This document shows, piece by piece, positions 54,306-63,103 of a stretch of 64,000 nucleotides of DNA. Position 1 is the stretch's first letter. The number at the start of each line of letters is the position of its first letter. The stretch is taken from the NCBI GenBank assembly GCA_903905735.1, contig CAIVHU010000121.1, forward strand, positions 1 through 64,000, given 5' to 3'. Below the pieces are notes generated by a model. It was given only the letters and a program-made list of their open reading frames with translations, made no database searches and was not told the DNA's origin. Position numbers and translations under genes: made by a program. The stretch is from an uncultured beta proteobacterium (GTDB lineage Bacteria; Pseudomonadota; Gammaproteobacteria; Burkholderiales; Burkholderiaceae_C).

Positions 54306-56396
54306 GTGAACGACACCTCAACACCCGGCACACCCCGCCGCCCGATCCGCGAACTGCCCGACGAGCTGATCAGCCAGATTGCCGCTGGTGAGGTGGTGGA
54401 ACGTCCGGCCTCGGTGGTGCGTGAGCTGGTCGATAACGCGCTCGATGCCGGTGCAGCCCAGGTCACCGTGCGGCTGCTGGCCGGGGGCGTGCGGCTCATC
54501 AGTGTGGAGGACGACGGCAGCGGCATCCTGCCCGACGAGCTGCCGATTGCGCTGAAGCGCCACGCCACCAGCAAGATCGGCAGCCTGGCTGATCTGGAGT
54601 CGGTGGGTACCATGGGCTTCCGGGGTGAAGCGCTGGCTGCCATTAATTCGATAGCTGACTGCGCAATCCTGTCAAGGGCTAGCGGCCAAAATCATGCCTA
54701 TCTTCTGGAAGGCCAGACTGGCGAACTCAAACCCGTGGCGCGGGCTGTGGGCACCACGGTCGAGGTCAAAGAGCTGTTCTTTTCAACCCCCGCGCGGCGC
54801 AAGTTCCTGAAGACCGATGCCACCGAACTGGCGCACTGCGTGGAGGCCGTGCGCCGCCACGCTCTGGCCCGCCCCGATGTCGGTTTTGCCATCTGGCACG
54901 AGGGCAAGCTGGTGGAGCAATGGCGGCGCTGTGGCGAGCTACGCAGCCTGCCCGCCCTGGAACAGCGGCTGGCCGACGTATTGGGCGGCGACTTTGTGGC
55001 GCAGTCGGTGTGGGTGGATTTTTCCAGCCGTGCTGCAACGGGCCAGCCTGACTACGCCCCGTCTATCAAGGTGTGGGGCCGCGCTGGCATTCCGGATGCC
55101 GCCCGTTCGCGCGCCGACCAGCAGTTTTGCTATGTCAACGGCCGCTTTGTGCGCGACAAGGTGGTGACCCACGCCGCCCGCAGCGCTTATGAAGACGTGC
55201 TGCACGGCCAGCGCCAGCCGGTGTATGCGCTGTACATCACCATGGACCCGACCCGCGTCGATGTGAACGTGCACCCGACCAAAATCGAGGTGCGTTTTCG
55301 CGACAGCCGCGACGTGCACCAGGCGGTGCGCCGCGCGGTGGACAACGCGCTGGCGGTGCCGCGCGCGGGTCAAGCGGGTGCAGCCGAGCCCACACCATGG
55401 GTCGCCAACGCCGGCCAAGCGCCCGGCCTATCCCCATTCCAGGCCTCGGATGCTCAGCCTGTTTACATGCCAAATCAGCCTCAAGCCTTTATCCAACAAG
55501 GGCAGAATGCTATTAATTTTGATGCTCAGGTCGGGTACCGGGTGAGCGATTTGGGCGCGTTGTGGGGAGTCAACCCAGCCCGCAACCAGGCCAACGCCGA
55601 TCAAACTGACACCGCCAGTGGCTGGCAAACCGCCTCCGATTCACCCTTCACTTCTGACCTGCCAGCCGTCTGGTCAGGTCAGAACAACGCCTCAGGCCAC
55701 AGCCCGGCCGACACACCCGTCTGGCCGCTGGGCCGCGCGCTGGCGCAACTCCAGGGCGTTTACATCCTCGCTGAAAATGCTCAGGGCCTGGTGATTGTGG
55801 ACATGCACGCCGCGCACGAACGCATCGTGTACGAGCGCCTCAAAGCACAGTGGGCAGCGCCCGCACCGGGTGATGCAGCCACCTCTGCGGTTCAACCCGA
55901 CTCTGACCAAACCGAGGATGCTACGACGCACCTGCAGTTCGCCAACCCCCTGGACCGCCTGCGAAGCCAGCCGCTGCTGATCCCCGTCACCTTTGCCGCC
56001 ACACCCACCGAAGTCGCCACCGCCGAAGCGCACAGCGCCACACTGGAAATCCTGGGCCTGGAAATCACCCCGTTTTCTGCACGGACGTTGGCGGTGCGCG
56101 CGGTGCCGACCACGCTGGCGCAGGGCGACGCCGTGGAACTTGCGCGCAGCGTGCTCGCCGAACTCAGCCAGCATGAGGCCAGCGGCGTGATCCAGCGCGC
56201 CCAAAATGAATTGCTCGCCACCATGGCCTGCCACGGTGCGGTGCGCGCCAACCGCCGCCTGACACTGGAAGAAATGAACGCCCTGCTGCGCCAGATGGAG
56301 GCTACCGAACGCAGCGATCAATGCAACCACGGCCGCCCGACCTGGCGGCAAATCAGCATGAAGGAACTGGACGCGCTGTTTTTGCGCGGGCGCTGA
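54306..56396 (+). CDS. mutL: DNA mismatch repair protein MutL
   Basis: IRELPDELISQIAAGEVVERPASVVRELVDNALDAGAAQVTVRLLAGG...GFRGEALAAI...LFFSTPARRKFLK...; C-term ATMACHGAVRANRRLTLEEMNALLRQMEATERSDQCNHGRPTW. GTG start. Confidence 0.95.
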   Translation: MNDTSTPGTPRRPIRELPDELISQIAAGEVVERPASVVRELVDNALDAGAAQVTVRLLAGGVRLISVEDDGSGILPDELPIALKRHATSKIGSLADLESVGTMGFRGEALAAINSIADCAILSRASGQNHAYLLEGQTGELKPVARAVGTTVEVKELFFSTPARRKFLKTDATELAHCVEAVRRHALARPDVGFAIWHEGKLVEQWRRCGELRSLPALEQRLADVLGGDFVAQSVWVDFSSRAATGQPDYAPSIKVWGRAGIPDAARSRADQQFCYVNGRFVRDKVVTHAARSAYEDVLHGQRQPVYALYITMDPTRVDVNVHPTKIEVRFRDSRDVHQAVRRAVDNALAVPRAGQAGAAEPTPWVANAGQAPGLSPFQASDAQPVYMPNQPQAFIQQGQNAINFDAQVGYRVSDLGALWGVNPARNQANADQTDTASGWQTASDSPFTSDLPAVWSGQNNASGHSPADTPVWPLGRALAQLQGVYILAENAQGLVIVDMHAAHERIVYERLKAQWAAPAPGDAATSAVQPDSDQTEDATTHLQFANPLDRLRSQPLLIPVTFAATPTEVATAEAHSATLEILGLEITPFSARTLAVRAVPTTLAQGDAVELARSVLAELSQHEASGVIQRAQNELLATMACHGAVRANRRLTLEEMNALLRQMEATERSDQCNHGRPTWRQISMKELDALFLRGR
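54642..54706 (+). repeat. Dispersed repeat, copy 11 (in mutL N-terminal domain)
   Basis: ATTAATTCGATAGCTGACTGCGCAATCCTGTCAAGGGCTAGCGGCCAAAATCATGCC. Confidence 0.75.
55461..55521 (-). repeat. Dispersed repeat, copy 12 (in mutL linker)
   Basis: Reverse: CAAAATTAATAGCATTCTGCCCTTGTTGGATAAAGGCTTGAGGCTGATTTGGCATGTAAAC. Confidence 0.8.
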
Positions 56397-56524
56397 GCCC
56401 TTGAGGATGGGTCTGCCCATCGGCACCAACAAAAGCTTTGGGCGGCATCGGTTCGCCATCAAACAGACCAAGTGCTTTGAAGGGCCTAAATTCCGGCAAT
56501 TGGCTCGACAAGGAAGGAACGTAG

Positions 56525-57400
56525 ATGACATGGCTTCTATGGTTCGCACTAGGTTTGTGCTTGCTGCTGGGCATGGCTGTCGGGCTCTCTGCTTACGGCA
56601 CCCAGCGGTGGGTTGCCACCACGCAAGTGCTGACCAGTCGGCTTGAAGCCAACCGAATCAACCACAAGACGCCGTCACCAGCGCCACAACGCTACAGCTC
56701 GGACGCACTCACAGGCCTGCCAGCCCCTGTGCAACGCTATTTCCGAGCCGTGCTGCGAGATGGCCAGCCCATCATTGCCGCAGCGCGCCTTTGCATGGCC
56801 GGCACCTTCAACCTGTCCGCAACGGGTGAGCAGTGGAAACCATTCACCTCGCAGCAACGGGTCATCACCCGCCGCCCAGGTTTCCTGTGGGATGCCAAGA
56901 TATCGATGATGCCGGGCTTGCCAGTGCGGGTGGTGGACAGCTACATCGCAGGTCAGGGTCTGCTGCACGCGGCCCTTCTGGGCGTGTTCACCGCAGCAGA
57001 TGTCAGGGGTGATGGCGAGATTGCCCGTGGCGAATTCATGCGCTACTTTGCCGAAGCGGTGTGGTACCCGACCGCCTTGCTGCCCAGCCAGGGCGTGCAC
57101 TGGACGGCCGTGGACGACCATTGCGCCCATGCAACCATCATGGATGGACCGCTCACGCTGACCTTGCTGTTCCGGTTCAATGACGCAGACCTGATCACAT
57201 CGTTTCGCGCCGAGGCGCGCGGTGGCATGGTGGGCAAGGTCGTGGTCATGGCCCCTTGGGAAGGGCGCTTTTCCAACTACAAGAGACAGGCCGGCATGGC
57301 CGTGCCATTCACCGGCGAAGTAGCGTGGATTCGACCCGAAGGACGAAGACCCTACTTCATCGGTACGGTAACTTCACTGAACTACGAGTTCTCACCATGA
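56525..57400 (+). CDS. Conserved protein, DUF6544/DUF6920-like
   Basis: LTGLPAPVQRYFRAVLRDGQPIIAAARLCMAGTFNLSATGEQWKPFTSQQRVITRRPGFLWDAKISMMPGLPVRVVDSYIAGQG; N-terminal TM. Confidence 0.7.
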   Translation: MTWLLWFALGLCLLLGMAVGLSAYGTQRWVATTQVLTSRLEANRINHKTPSPAPQRYSSDALTGLPAPVQRYFRAVLRDGQPIIAAARLCMAGTFNLSATGEQWKPFTSQQRVITRRPGFLWDAKISMMPGLPVRVVDSYIAGQGLLHAALLGVFTAADVRGDGEIARGEFMRYFAEAVWYPTALLPSQGVHWTAVDDHCAHATIMDGPLTLTLLFRFNDADLITSFRAEARGGMVGKVVVMAPWEGRFSNYKRQAGMAVPFTGEVAWIRPEGRRPYFIGTVTSLNYEFSP

Positions 57401-57957
57401 CACATCTCACCTTCCTGTTGCGCCAGATTCAACAACCCGGGTTCCCTTTCGAATTGGTGAAACCATTGCTCGCCCGCTGGCCAGTCGCCCTCATGGCCGT
57501 GATGCTTGGACTGCTTTCGCCGATGGCCCGCTCAGCGCCCATCTGTCGCTGGGTGGACAAGAATGGACAATCGCACATGTCCGATGCCGTTCCGGACAAA
57601 TACAAGCAGGTGGCGACTTGCAGCGACTCACGACAGTACGAACTCTCCCCCCAGCAAACACGCGACGCTGAACAACGTTTAACCGAGCTGAAAGCCCGGG
57701 CGCGCCAGAACACGGCCGCTGCGCCGATACCAGCAGTTTCCAGCGCCACGGGTACCGGGCCTCTGCCGCGAGTCAAACGGCCCACCGAGGTCATCACTGA
57801 CACCACGGACTGTCAGACACGGTGGCGCATCTACGACGAGAGCGTTGATTGCTTCGGCCCTTACCGAACAACGCGAGGAGCCACCAAACCGGAAGGCTAC
57901 GACGTGTGCAACGAGATCCCCAGCCCTGAACTCAAGTGTGGTCCACGACGGAACTGA
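57397..57957 (+). CDS. DUF4124-domain protein
   Basis: ICRWVDKNGQSHMSDAVPDKYKQVATC typical DUF4124 segment; 4-nt overlap with the upstream gene. Confidence 0.75.
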   Translation: MTHLTFLLRQIQQPGFPFELVKPLLARWPVALMAVMLGLLSPMARSAPICRWVDKNGQSHMSDAVPDKYKQVATCSDSRQYELSPQQTRDAEQRLTELKARARQNTAAAPIPAVSSATGTGPLPRVKRPTEVITDTTDCQTRWRIYDESVDCFGPYRTTRGATKPEGYDVCNEIPSPELKCGPRRN

Positions 57958-58031
57958 GTCGACTAGCTGGCGCTGGCAGCACCATGCAGCGAATCTGTGG
58001 CCAGCGGCCACATCATCGCCTGGAAAATTCA

Positions 58032-58088
58032 ACTTAAAATACGGCGTTAGCCCACGTCCAATAAGCGCCAAGCGCTATCGCTTTTGAT
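58032..58088 (-). repeat. Dispersed repeat, copy 13 (intergenic DUF4124/MATE)
   Basis: Reverse: TCAAAAGCGATAGCGCTTGGCGCTTATTGGACGTGGGCTAACGCCGTATTTTAAGT. Confidence 0.65.
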
Positions 58089-59505
58089 ATCTCCCCTACG
58101 CCACCTTTTCAAACATCCAGCCGCCCGCTCGCGCCTGCAAACCGAGCTGCGCGGCATGTGGCTGTTGGCCTGGCCGATTCTGGTGGGGCAGCTGGCCAAT
58201 GTCGGCATGGCAGTCGTCGATGTGGCGATGGCCGGGCATGCCTCCAGGCAGGATCTGGCCGGCGTATCGCTGGGTGTGTCGATCTGGAACATGCTGATGA
58301 TCACGCTGATGGGTGTGGTGATGAGCGTCAACCCGATGGTGGCGCACCAGGTGGGCGCAGGCGACTTGCGCGGGGTGCCACAAGTGGTGCGTCAGGCACT
58401 GTGGAAAGCGCTCGGCGTGGGGCTGATCGCGCTGTTGCTGGCCAACACTTCGGCCCTGCTGTTTGACCACATGCTGCTGGAGCCGTATGTGCGCGACCTG
58501 GCCAAGGGTTTTGTGCTGACCACCAGCCTGGCGCTGCCGCTGTTTGCCTGCTACCGGGTGCTGTACGGCTATAGCACCAGCATCAACCAGACCAAACCGC
58601 TGATGGTGATTGCGCTGCTGTCTTTGGGGCTGAACGTCATCGTTAACAGCCTGCTGGTGTTTGGCAAACTGGGTTTCCCCCGGCTGGGCGGCCTGGGCTG
58701 CGCCTGGGCCACGCTGGCCACGGTGAGTTTCAACCTGCTGGCGCTGTTGTGGTGGATGCACCGCGCCCCGGCCTACCGCGCCACCTGGCCGCTGGGCCAC
58801 TTTGAGCCGCCACACTGGGCGCAAATTAAAGGCCTGCTCAAGCTCGGCCTGCCGATTGGTCTGACTTATTTTGCCGAGAGCAGCGCGTTCAGCCTGATTG
58901 CGCTCTTGATTGCCGAATTTGGCAGCACACAAATGGCGGCGCACCAGATTGCGCTCAATTTCACCTCGCTGGTGTTCATGGTGCCGCTGAGCCTGGGGCT
59001 GGCGCTACTCACCCGCGTGGGCCAGTCGCTGGGCGCGGGCGATGCCACATTGGCGCGTTACCAGGCCTGGGTGGGTGTGGCGGTGGGGCTGGTGTTTGCC
59101 ACGTTATCGGCCACGCTGATCGCCTTGTTCGCAACCACCATTGCCAGCGCCTACACCAGCGATACGGCGGTGATTGCGCTCACCGCCCAGCTGTTGCTGC
59201 TGGCAGCCGTTTTTCAGCTGTCGGATGCCACCCAGGTCATCACCAGTTGCGCGATTCGTGGCTACAAGGTCACGCGCTCGCCGATGGTGATTCACCTGAC
59301 GGCGTTTTGGGGCTTTGCCCTGCCGCTGGGCTACACGCTGGGCATTGCGCCCCACTGGCTGCCTTTCAAACCAGCTCAGCCAATGGCGGCCCAAGGCTTC
59401 TGGATCGCGCTGATTCTCGGGCTGACGCTGGCCGCGCTGGGGCTGGTGCTGCTGCTGCGCCAGGTCGCTCGGTCACGGCTGGTCATGCCACCGCATTCAA
59501 AATGA
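58084..59505 (+). CDS. MATE family efflux transporter (NorM-like)
   Basis: LAWPILVGQLANVGMAVVDVAMAGHASRQDLAGVSLGVSIWNMLMITLMGVVMSVNPMVAHQVGAGDLRGVPQVVRQALW. Confidence 0.92.
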   Translation: MISPLRHLFKHPAARSRLQTELRGMWLLAWPILVGQLANVGMAVVDVAMAGHASRQDLAGVSLGVSIWNMLMITLMGVVMSVNPMVAHQVGAGDLRGVPQVVRQALWKALGVGLIALLLANTSALLFDHMLLEPYVRDLAKGFVLTTSLALPLFACYRVLYGYSTSINQTKPLMVIALLSLGLNVIVNSLLVFGKLGFPRLGGLGCAWATLATVSFNLLALLWWMHRAPAYRATWPLGHFEPPHWAQIKGLLKLGLPIGLTYFAESSAFSLIALLIAEFGSTQMAAHQIALNFTSLVFMVPLSLGLALLTRVGQSLGAGDATLARYQAWVGVAVGLVFATLSATLIALFATTIASAYTSDTAVIALTAQLLLLAAVFQLSDATQVITSCAIRGYKVTRSPMVIHLTAFWGFALPLGYTLGIAPHWLPFKPAQPMAAQGFWIALILGLTLAALGLVLLLRQVARSRLVMPPHSK

Positions 59506-59803
59506 TCACCCCCATCGTGATGAACCCCATGCCCAATATCGCGGCCCAGCTCAGGGTCTGGCCGAACACCAGCCAGCCCACCAGCGAGATCAGCACAATA
59601 CCCACGCCCGACCAGATGGCATACACAATGCCCACCGGGATGCTGCGCAGCGTGAGCGACAGGCAGTAAAAAGCCACCACGTAGCCCACCACCACGATCA
59701 CCGACGGGGTCAGCCGGGTGAAGCCATCAGAGGCCTTGAGTGCCGAGGTGGCGATCACCTCCGAGATGATGGCAATGGCCAGATAAATCCACTGCATGGG
59801 CAC
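59483..59803 (-). CDS. SMR family small multidrug/quaternary ammonium transporter
   Basis: MQWIYLAIAIISEVIATSALKASDGFTRLTPSVIVVVGYVVAFYCLSLTLRSIPVGIVYAIWSGVGIVLISLVGWLVFGQTL. Confidence 0.95.
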   Translation of the reverse strand: MPMQWIYLAIAIISEVIATSALKASDGFTRLTPSVIVVVGYVVAFYCLSLTLRSIPVGIVYAIWSGVGIVLISLVGWLVFGQTLSWAAILGMGFITMGVIILNAVA

Positions 59804-59820
59804 GGTCAGGCAGCCAGCCT

Positions 59821-60306
59821 TTAACGCTGCGGCAGATTGCCACCGCGCTGGCGGTCATCCATTTCAGCGATGACGGCCGCCAGCGAGTTGCCCGATTGAT
59901 CAATCGCCAGGCGCAGATCGCGCTCCAGTTGGTCGATGCGTGCCACCAGCGCCGCCTTGGCTTCGCTGTCGACGGCGGTTTTGCGCTTGAACTCGGCATC
60001 CAGATAGCTGCGAAGTTCGGTAAATCGCGAAGCCTCGGCCTGATCGGCCAGATTGCGGTTGGCTTGCAGCTCTTTGGCGTGCGCGCGCGCGTCAAACATC
60101 ACCGTGGTCTGCAGGTACAGCAGGGAGGCCAGAAACAGCACGGTCAAAGCAGCCATCATGCTCAGCATGATCAGTCCCAGTGGGGCCTGCACATCGGCCA
60201 CACCCAGCGACAGCGCGGTGGGTGTGATGATCACCTGCCAGTTCAGCAGCGCAAACGCGGCGACGACCACCAACACCAGCAGGACCAGGAATGTTCGCAG
60301 TTTCAT
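59821..60306 (-). CDS. LapA-domain-like membrane protein with C-terminal coiled coil
   Basis: MKLRTFLVLLVLVVVAAFALLNWQVIITPTALSLGVADVQAPLGLIMLSMMAALTVLFLASLLYLQ followed by a charged coiled coil. Confidence 0.7.
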   Translation of the reverse strand: MKLRTFLVLLVLVVVAAFALLNWQVIITPTALSLGVADVQAPLGLIMLSMMAALTVLFLASLLYLQTTVMFDARAHAKELQANRNLADQAEASRFTELRSYLDAEFKRKTAVDSEAKAALVARIDQLERDLRLAIDQSGNSLAAVIAEMDDRQRGGNLPQR

Positions 60307-60343
60307 GGATTCGCACCTTTCAAAGTGAGCCCGCCCGAAAGCA

Positions 60344-60379
60344 TAACGGCCTGCACCTGCATCCGCAGGTCAGGCCGTT
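60344..60379. terminator. Hairpin downstream of scoB / upstream of the LapA-like gene
   Basis: AACGGCCTG-c-ACCTGC-atcc-GCAGGT-CAGGCCGTT; one bulged nt, no strong T-tract. Confidence 0.55.
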
Positions 60380-60398
60380 GGCAGGCGTCGGCAAGGGT

Positions 60399-61037
60399 TC
60401 AGTGTAGCGGCACGCCGGTTTTCTCCTGCAGTTCTTCCATGCTCACGCCCGGCGCACGCTGCACCACCTTGAGGCCGTGCGGCGTGATGTCCATCACCGC
60501 CAGGTCGGTGATGATGCGGTCCACCACGCCCACGCCAGTCAGCGGCAAAGTGCATTCAGGCAGGATTTTCAGGTCGATCGTTCCGTCTTTCTTCTTGGCC
60601 ACATGCTCCATCAGGATCAACACGCTTTTCACACCACCCACCAGGTCCATCGCGCCGCCCATGCCTTTGACCATCTTGCCGGGGATCATCCAGTTGGCCA
60701 GGTCACCACGCTCGCTGACCTGCATGGCCCCGAGGATGCTCAGATTGATCTTGCCGCCACGGATCATGGCAAAACTGTCGTGGCTGCCAAAAATGGCCGA
60801 ACCCGGCAGCGTGGTCACGGTTTGCTTGCCAGCGTTAATCAGGTCAGCATCGACTTGGTCTTCGGTGGGGAACGGGCCGATGCCGAGCATGCCGTTTTCG
60901 CTTTGTAGCCAGACTTCCACGTCCGGCGGCACATGGTTGGCGACCATGGTCGGCAGGCCAATGCCCAGGTTCACATAAAAACCGTCCTGCAATTCCTTGG
61001 CCGCAATGGCAGCCATTTCGTCGTGTGTCCAAGCCAT
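60399..61037 (-). CDS. scoB: 3-oxoacid CoA-transferase subunit B
   Basis: [93 protein letters not shown]. Confidence 0.95.
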   Translation of the reverse strand: MAWTHDEMAAIAAKELQDGFYVNLGIGLPTMVANHVPPDVEVWLQSENGMLGIGPFPTEDQVDADLINAGKQTVTTLPGSAIFGSHDSFAMIRGGKINLSILGAMQVSERGDLANWMIPGKMVKGMGGAMDLVGGVKSVLILMEHVAKKKDGTIDLKILPECTLPLTGVGVVDRIITDLAVMDITPHGLKVVQRAPGVSMEELQEKTGVPLH

Positions 61038-61039
61038 GA

Positions 61040-61768
61040 TCAGACTCCTTTTTGGGTGATGGTGCGTTTTTCAATGCGCTTTTCGGGCGTGGCATTGAGC
61101 ACGATACGATTCACGTAAATGCCTGGCAGGTGCACCGCATCGGGGTCAAAGGTGCCGGTCTCGACGATTTCCTCGACTTCCACCACGGTGATCTTGCCCG
61201 CCATGGCGACTGCCGGGTTGAAGTTGCGTGCGGTGCGGCGAAAGATCAGGTTGCCGCTTTTGTCGGCTTTCCAGGCTTTAACCAGCGACACATCGGGCAC
61301 CAGCGAGTGCTCCAGAATGTAGGCGTGGCCGTCAAACACGCGGTTTTCCTTACCCTGCGCCACCAGCGTGCCCACGCCAGTGCGCACGTAAAACGCCGGG
61401 ATGCCTGCACCGCCAGCGCGCAGTTTCTCCGCCAGCGTGCCTTGCGGGGTGAACTCCAGCTCCAGTTCACCGGCCAGGTACTGGCGTTCAAACTCCTTGT
61501 TTTCACCCACATAGCTGGAGATCATTTTCTTGATCTGGCGCGTGTCGAGCAGTTTGCCCAGGCCAAAGCCGTCCACACCGGCGTTGTTGGAAATGACCGT
61601 CAGGTCTTTTTTACCGCTGTCGCGCAGCGCGTCAATCAGCGCCTCGGGGATGCCGCACAGGCCAAAGCCGCCGACCGCCAGCAATTGGCCGTCTCTGACG
61701 ATGCCGCGCAGCGCCGCGTCTGCTGATGGGTAAATTTTGTTCACGCCAGGTTCTCCGAAGTTGATCAA
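61040..61768 (-). CDS. scoA: 3-oxoacid CoA-transferase subunit A
   Basis: [100 protein letters not shown]. Confidence 0.95.
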   Translation of the reverse strand: MINFGEPGVNKIYPSADAALRGIVRDGQLLAVGGFGLCGIPEALIDALRDSGKKDLTVISNNAGVDGFGLGKLLDTRQIKKMISSYVGENKEFERQYLAGELELEFTPQGTLAEKLRAGGAGIPAFYVRTGVGTLVAQGKENRVFDGHAYILEHSLVPDVSLVKAWKADKSGNLIFRRTARNFNPAVAMAGKITVVEVEEIVETGTFDPDAVHLPGIYVNRIVLNATPEKRIEKRTITQKGV

Positions 61769-61779
61769 TGAGCACGAGC

Positions 61780-61801
61780 ATACTACCTAGCCTACTACGT
61801 A
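61780..61801. promoter_or_regulatory. Candidate operator in the scoA/LuxR divergent region (ACTACCTAG...ACTACGTAGT)
   Basis: catACTACCTAGccTACTACGTAGTtttt; ACTACGTAGT is a perfect 10-bp palindrome, with a near-copy ACTACCTAG 12 bp upstream. Confidence 0.5.
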
Positions 61802-61844
61802 GTTTTTCGTAAAGTACAAACCCTAACCCAACCAACTGAACCGC

Positions 61845-62399
61845 ATGGAGATTGACTACCGCCTGGCGTTTGACATGGCCCCCGTGGGCTTGGCCCTGTC
61901 ACGCAACCGCACCATGGTGGATTGCAACCGCCACCTGTGCGACATGTTTGGTGCACGCCTGGAGCAACTCGTCGGCCAGTCATTTCAGGTGCTATACCCC
62001 AGTGCGCAGGAGTTTGAGCGCACCGGCGCACGCATCGCCCCGCTGCTCAACCGGCACGGCACCTATTCGGATGACCGCATCATGAAGCGGCTCGACGGGC
62101 GCTTCAAGGGAGAGCCCTTCTGGTGCCATGTGACGGGCCGCGCGCTCAATCAGGCTGCCCCGCATGAGGCAGGCATCTGGAGCTTTGAAGACCTGAGTGA
62201 ACGCCGCCCGGTCAAAGCCGAGCTGACTCCCCGCGAACGCGAGGTGGCCGCGCATTTGATGGCCGGTCTGACCAGCAAGGAGATTGGCCGCGCCTTGTCC
62301 ATCAGTCACCGTACCGTGGAAATCTACCGCGCCAAATTGATGCGAAAATATGCTGCTTCCAACACCGGCGACCTGGTGCACAAGCTGACATCGGGCTGA
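61845..62399 (+). CDS. PAS-LuxR (HTH) transcriptional regulator
   Basis: PAS-like N-term APVGLALSRNRTMVDCNRHLCDMFGARLEQLVGQSFQVLYPS; C-term LTPREREVAAHLMAGLTSKEIGRALSISHRTVEIYRAKLMRKYAASNTGDLV. Confidence 0.9.
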   Translation: MEIDYRLAFDMAPVGLALSRNRTMVDCNRHLCDMFGARLEQLVGQSFQVLYPSAQEFERTGARIAPLLNRHGTYSDDRIMKRLDGRFKGEPFWCHVTGRALNQAAPHEAGIWSFEDLSERRPVKAELTPREREVAAHLMAGLTSKEIGRALSISHRTVEIYRAKLMRKYAASNTGDLVHKLTSG

Positions 62400-62421
62400 C
62401 CCCGATGGCACGTTTATTGCT

Positions 62422-62462
62422 GAACTTTTCGTGACTTGTGTCAAGTCATGCCAGAAAAGTTC
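62422..62462. repeat. Large imperfect inverted repeat upstream of the DUF2934 gene
   Basis: GAACTTTTC-g-TGACTTG-TGT-CAAGTCA-tgcca-GAAAAGTTC. Confidence 0.7.
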
Positions 62463-62502
62463 GTCGCACACTTTCATTGCGTTTCAACCCCAAGGAGAAA
62501 TC

Positions 62503-62895
62503 ATGGCTACAACCACCAAAAAGCCCAGCGCAACCCCCGCTGCCGTCGCACCCGCTGCAGCCAAACCTGCGGTGAAAAAGGCTGTCGCCACCAAGGCACC
62601 AGCGGCAAAAAAAGTGGCTGCTACTGTCGCGGCAACTGTGGTCAAGCCGGCGGTGGTCAAAGCCGCTGCCGTGGCTGCCAAGCCTGCGGCCAAGAAGGTC
62701 AGCGCCACCAAAATGAAACCATCCACCGCAGCGGCACCCGTGCTGACCAGCGAACAGCGCACACACTACGTCGCAGTGGCTGCGTTTTACATTGCCGAGC
62801 GTCGTGGCTTTACGCTGGGCAACCCGGCTGACGACTGGCTGGCCGCAGAAGCCGAGGTGGACCGCCTGATTGCCAGCGGCCATTTCACGGGCTGA
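62503..62895 (+). CDS. Ala/Lys/Pro-rich histone-H1-like N-terminus fused to a DUF2934 domain
   Basis: MATTTKKPSATPAAVAPAAAKPAVKKAVATKAPAAKKVAATVAATVVKPAVVKAAAVAAKPAAKK... then SEQRTHYVAVAAFYIAERRGFTLGNPADDWLAAEAEVDRLI. Confidence 0.85.
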   Translation: MATTTKKPSATPAAVAPAAAKPAVKKAVATKAPAAKKVAATVAATVVKPAVVKAAAVAAKPAAKKVSATKMKPSTAAAPVLTSEQRTHYVAVAAFYIAERRGFTLGNPADDWLAAEAEVDRLIASGHFTG

Positions 62896-63103
62896 GATTC
62901 AATGCTGTTTTGAGTTGCGGCAGGAACCGAGGCTATCGGCCTGTCCCCGGGGAGATCCGTGAGGGCAGAAAGACCGACCGCGGCTCCTGCCTCAGGTACG
63001 ACTTGCGCTGGCGCACTTGCTTATGGCACTTGCAGGCTCTGACTGGGGTGCCATCTGCAATCGGTGAAAATTGCAACCGACCCAATTGCCACATCCCAAA
63101 ATA

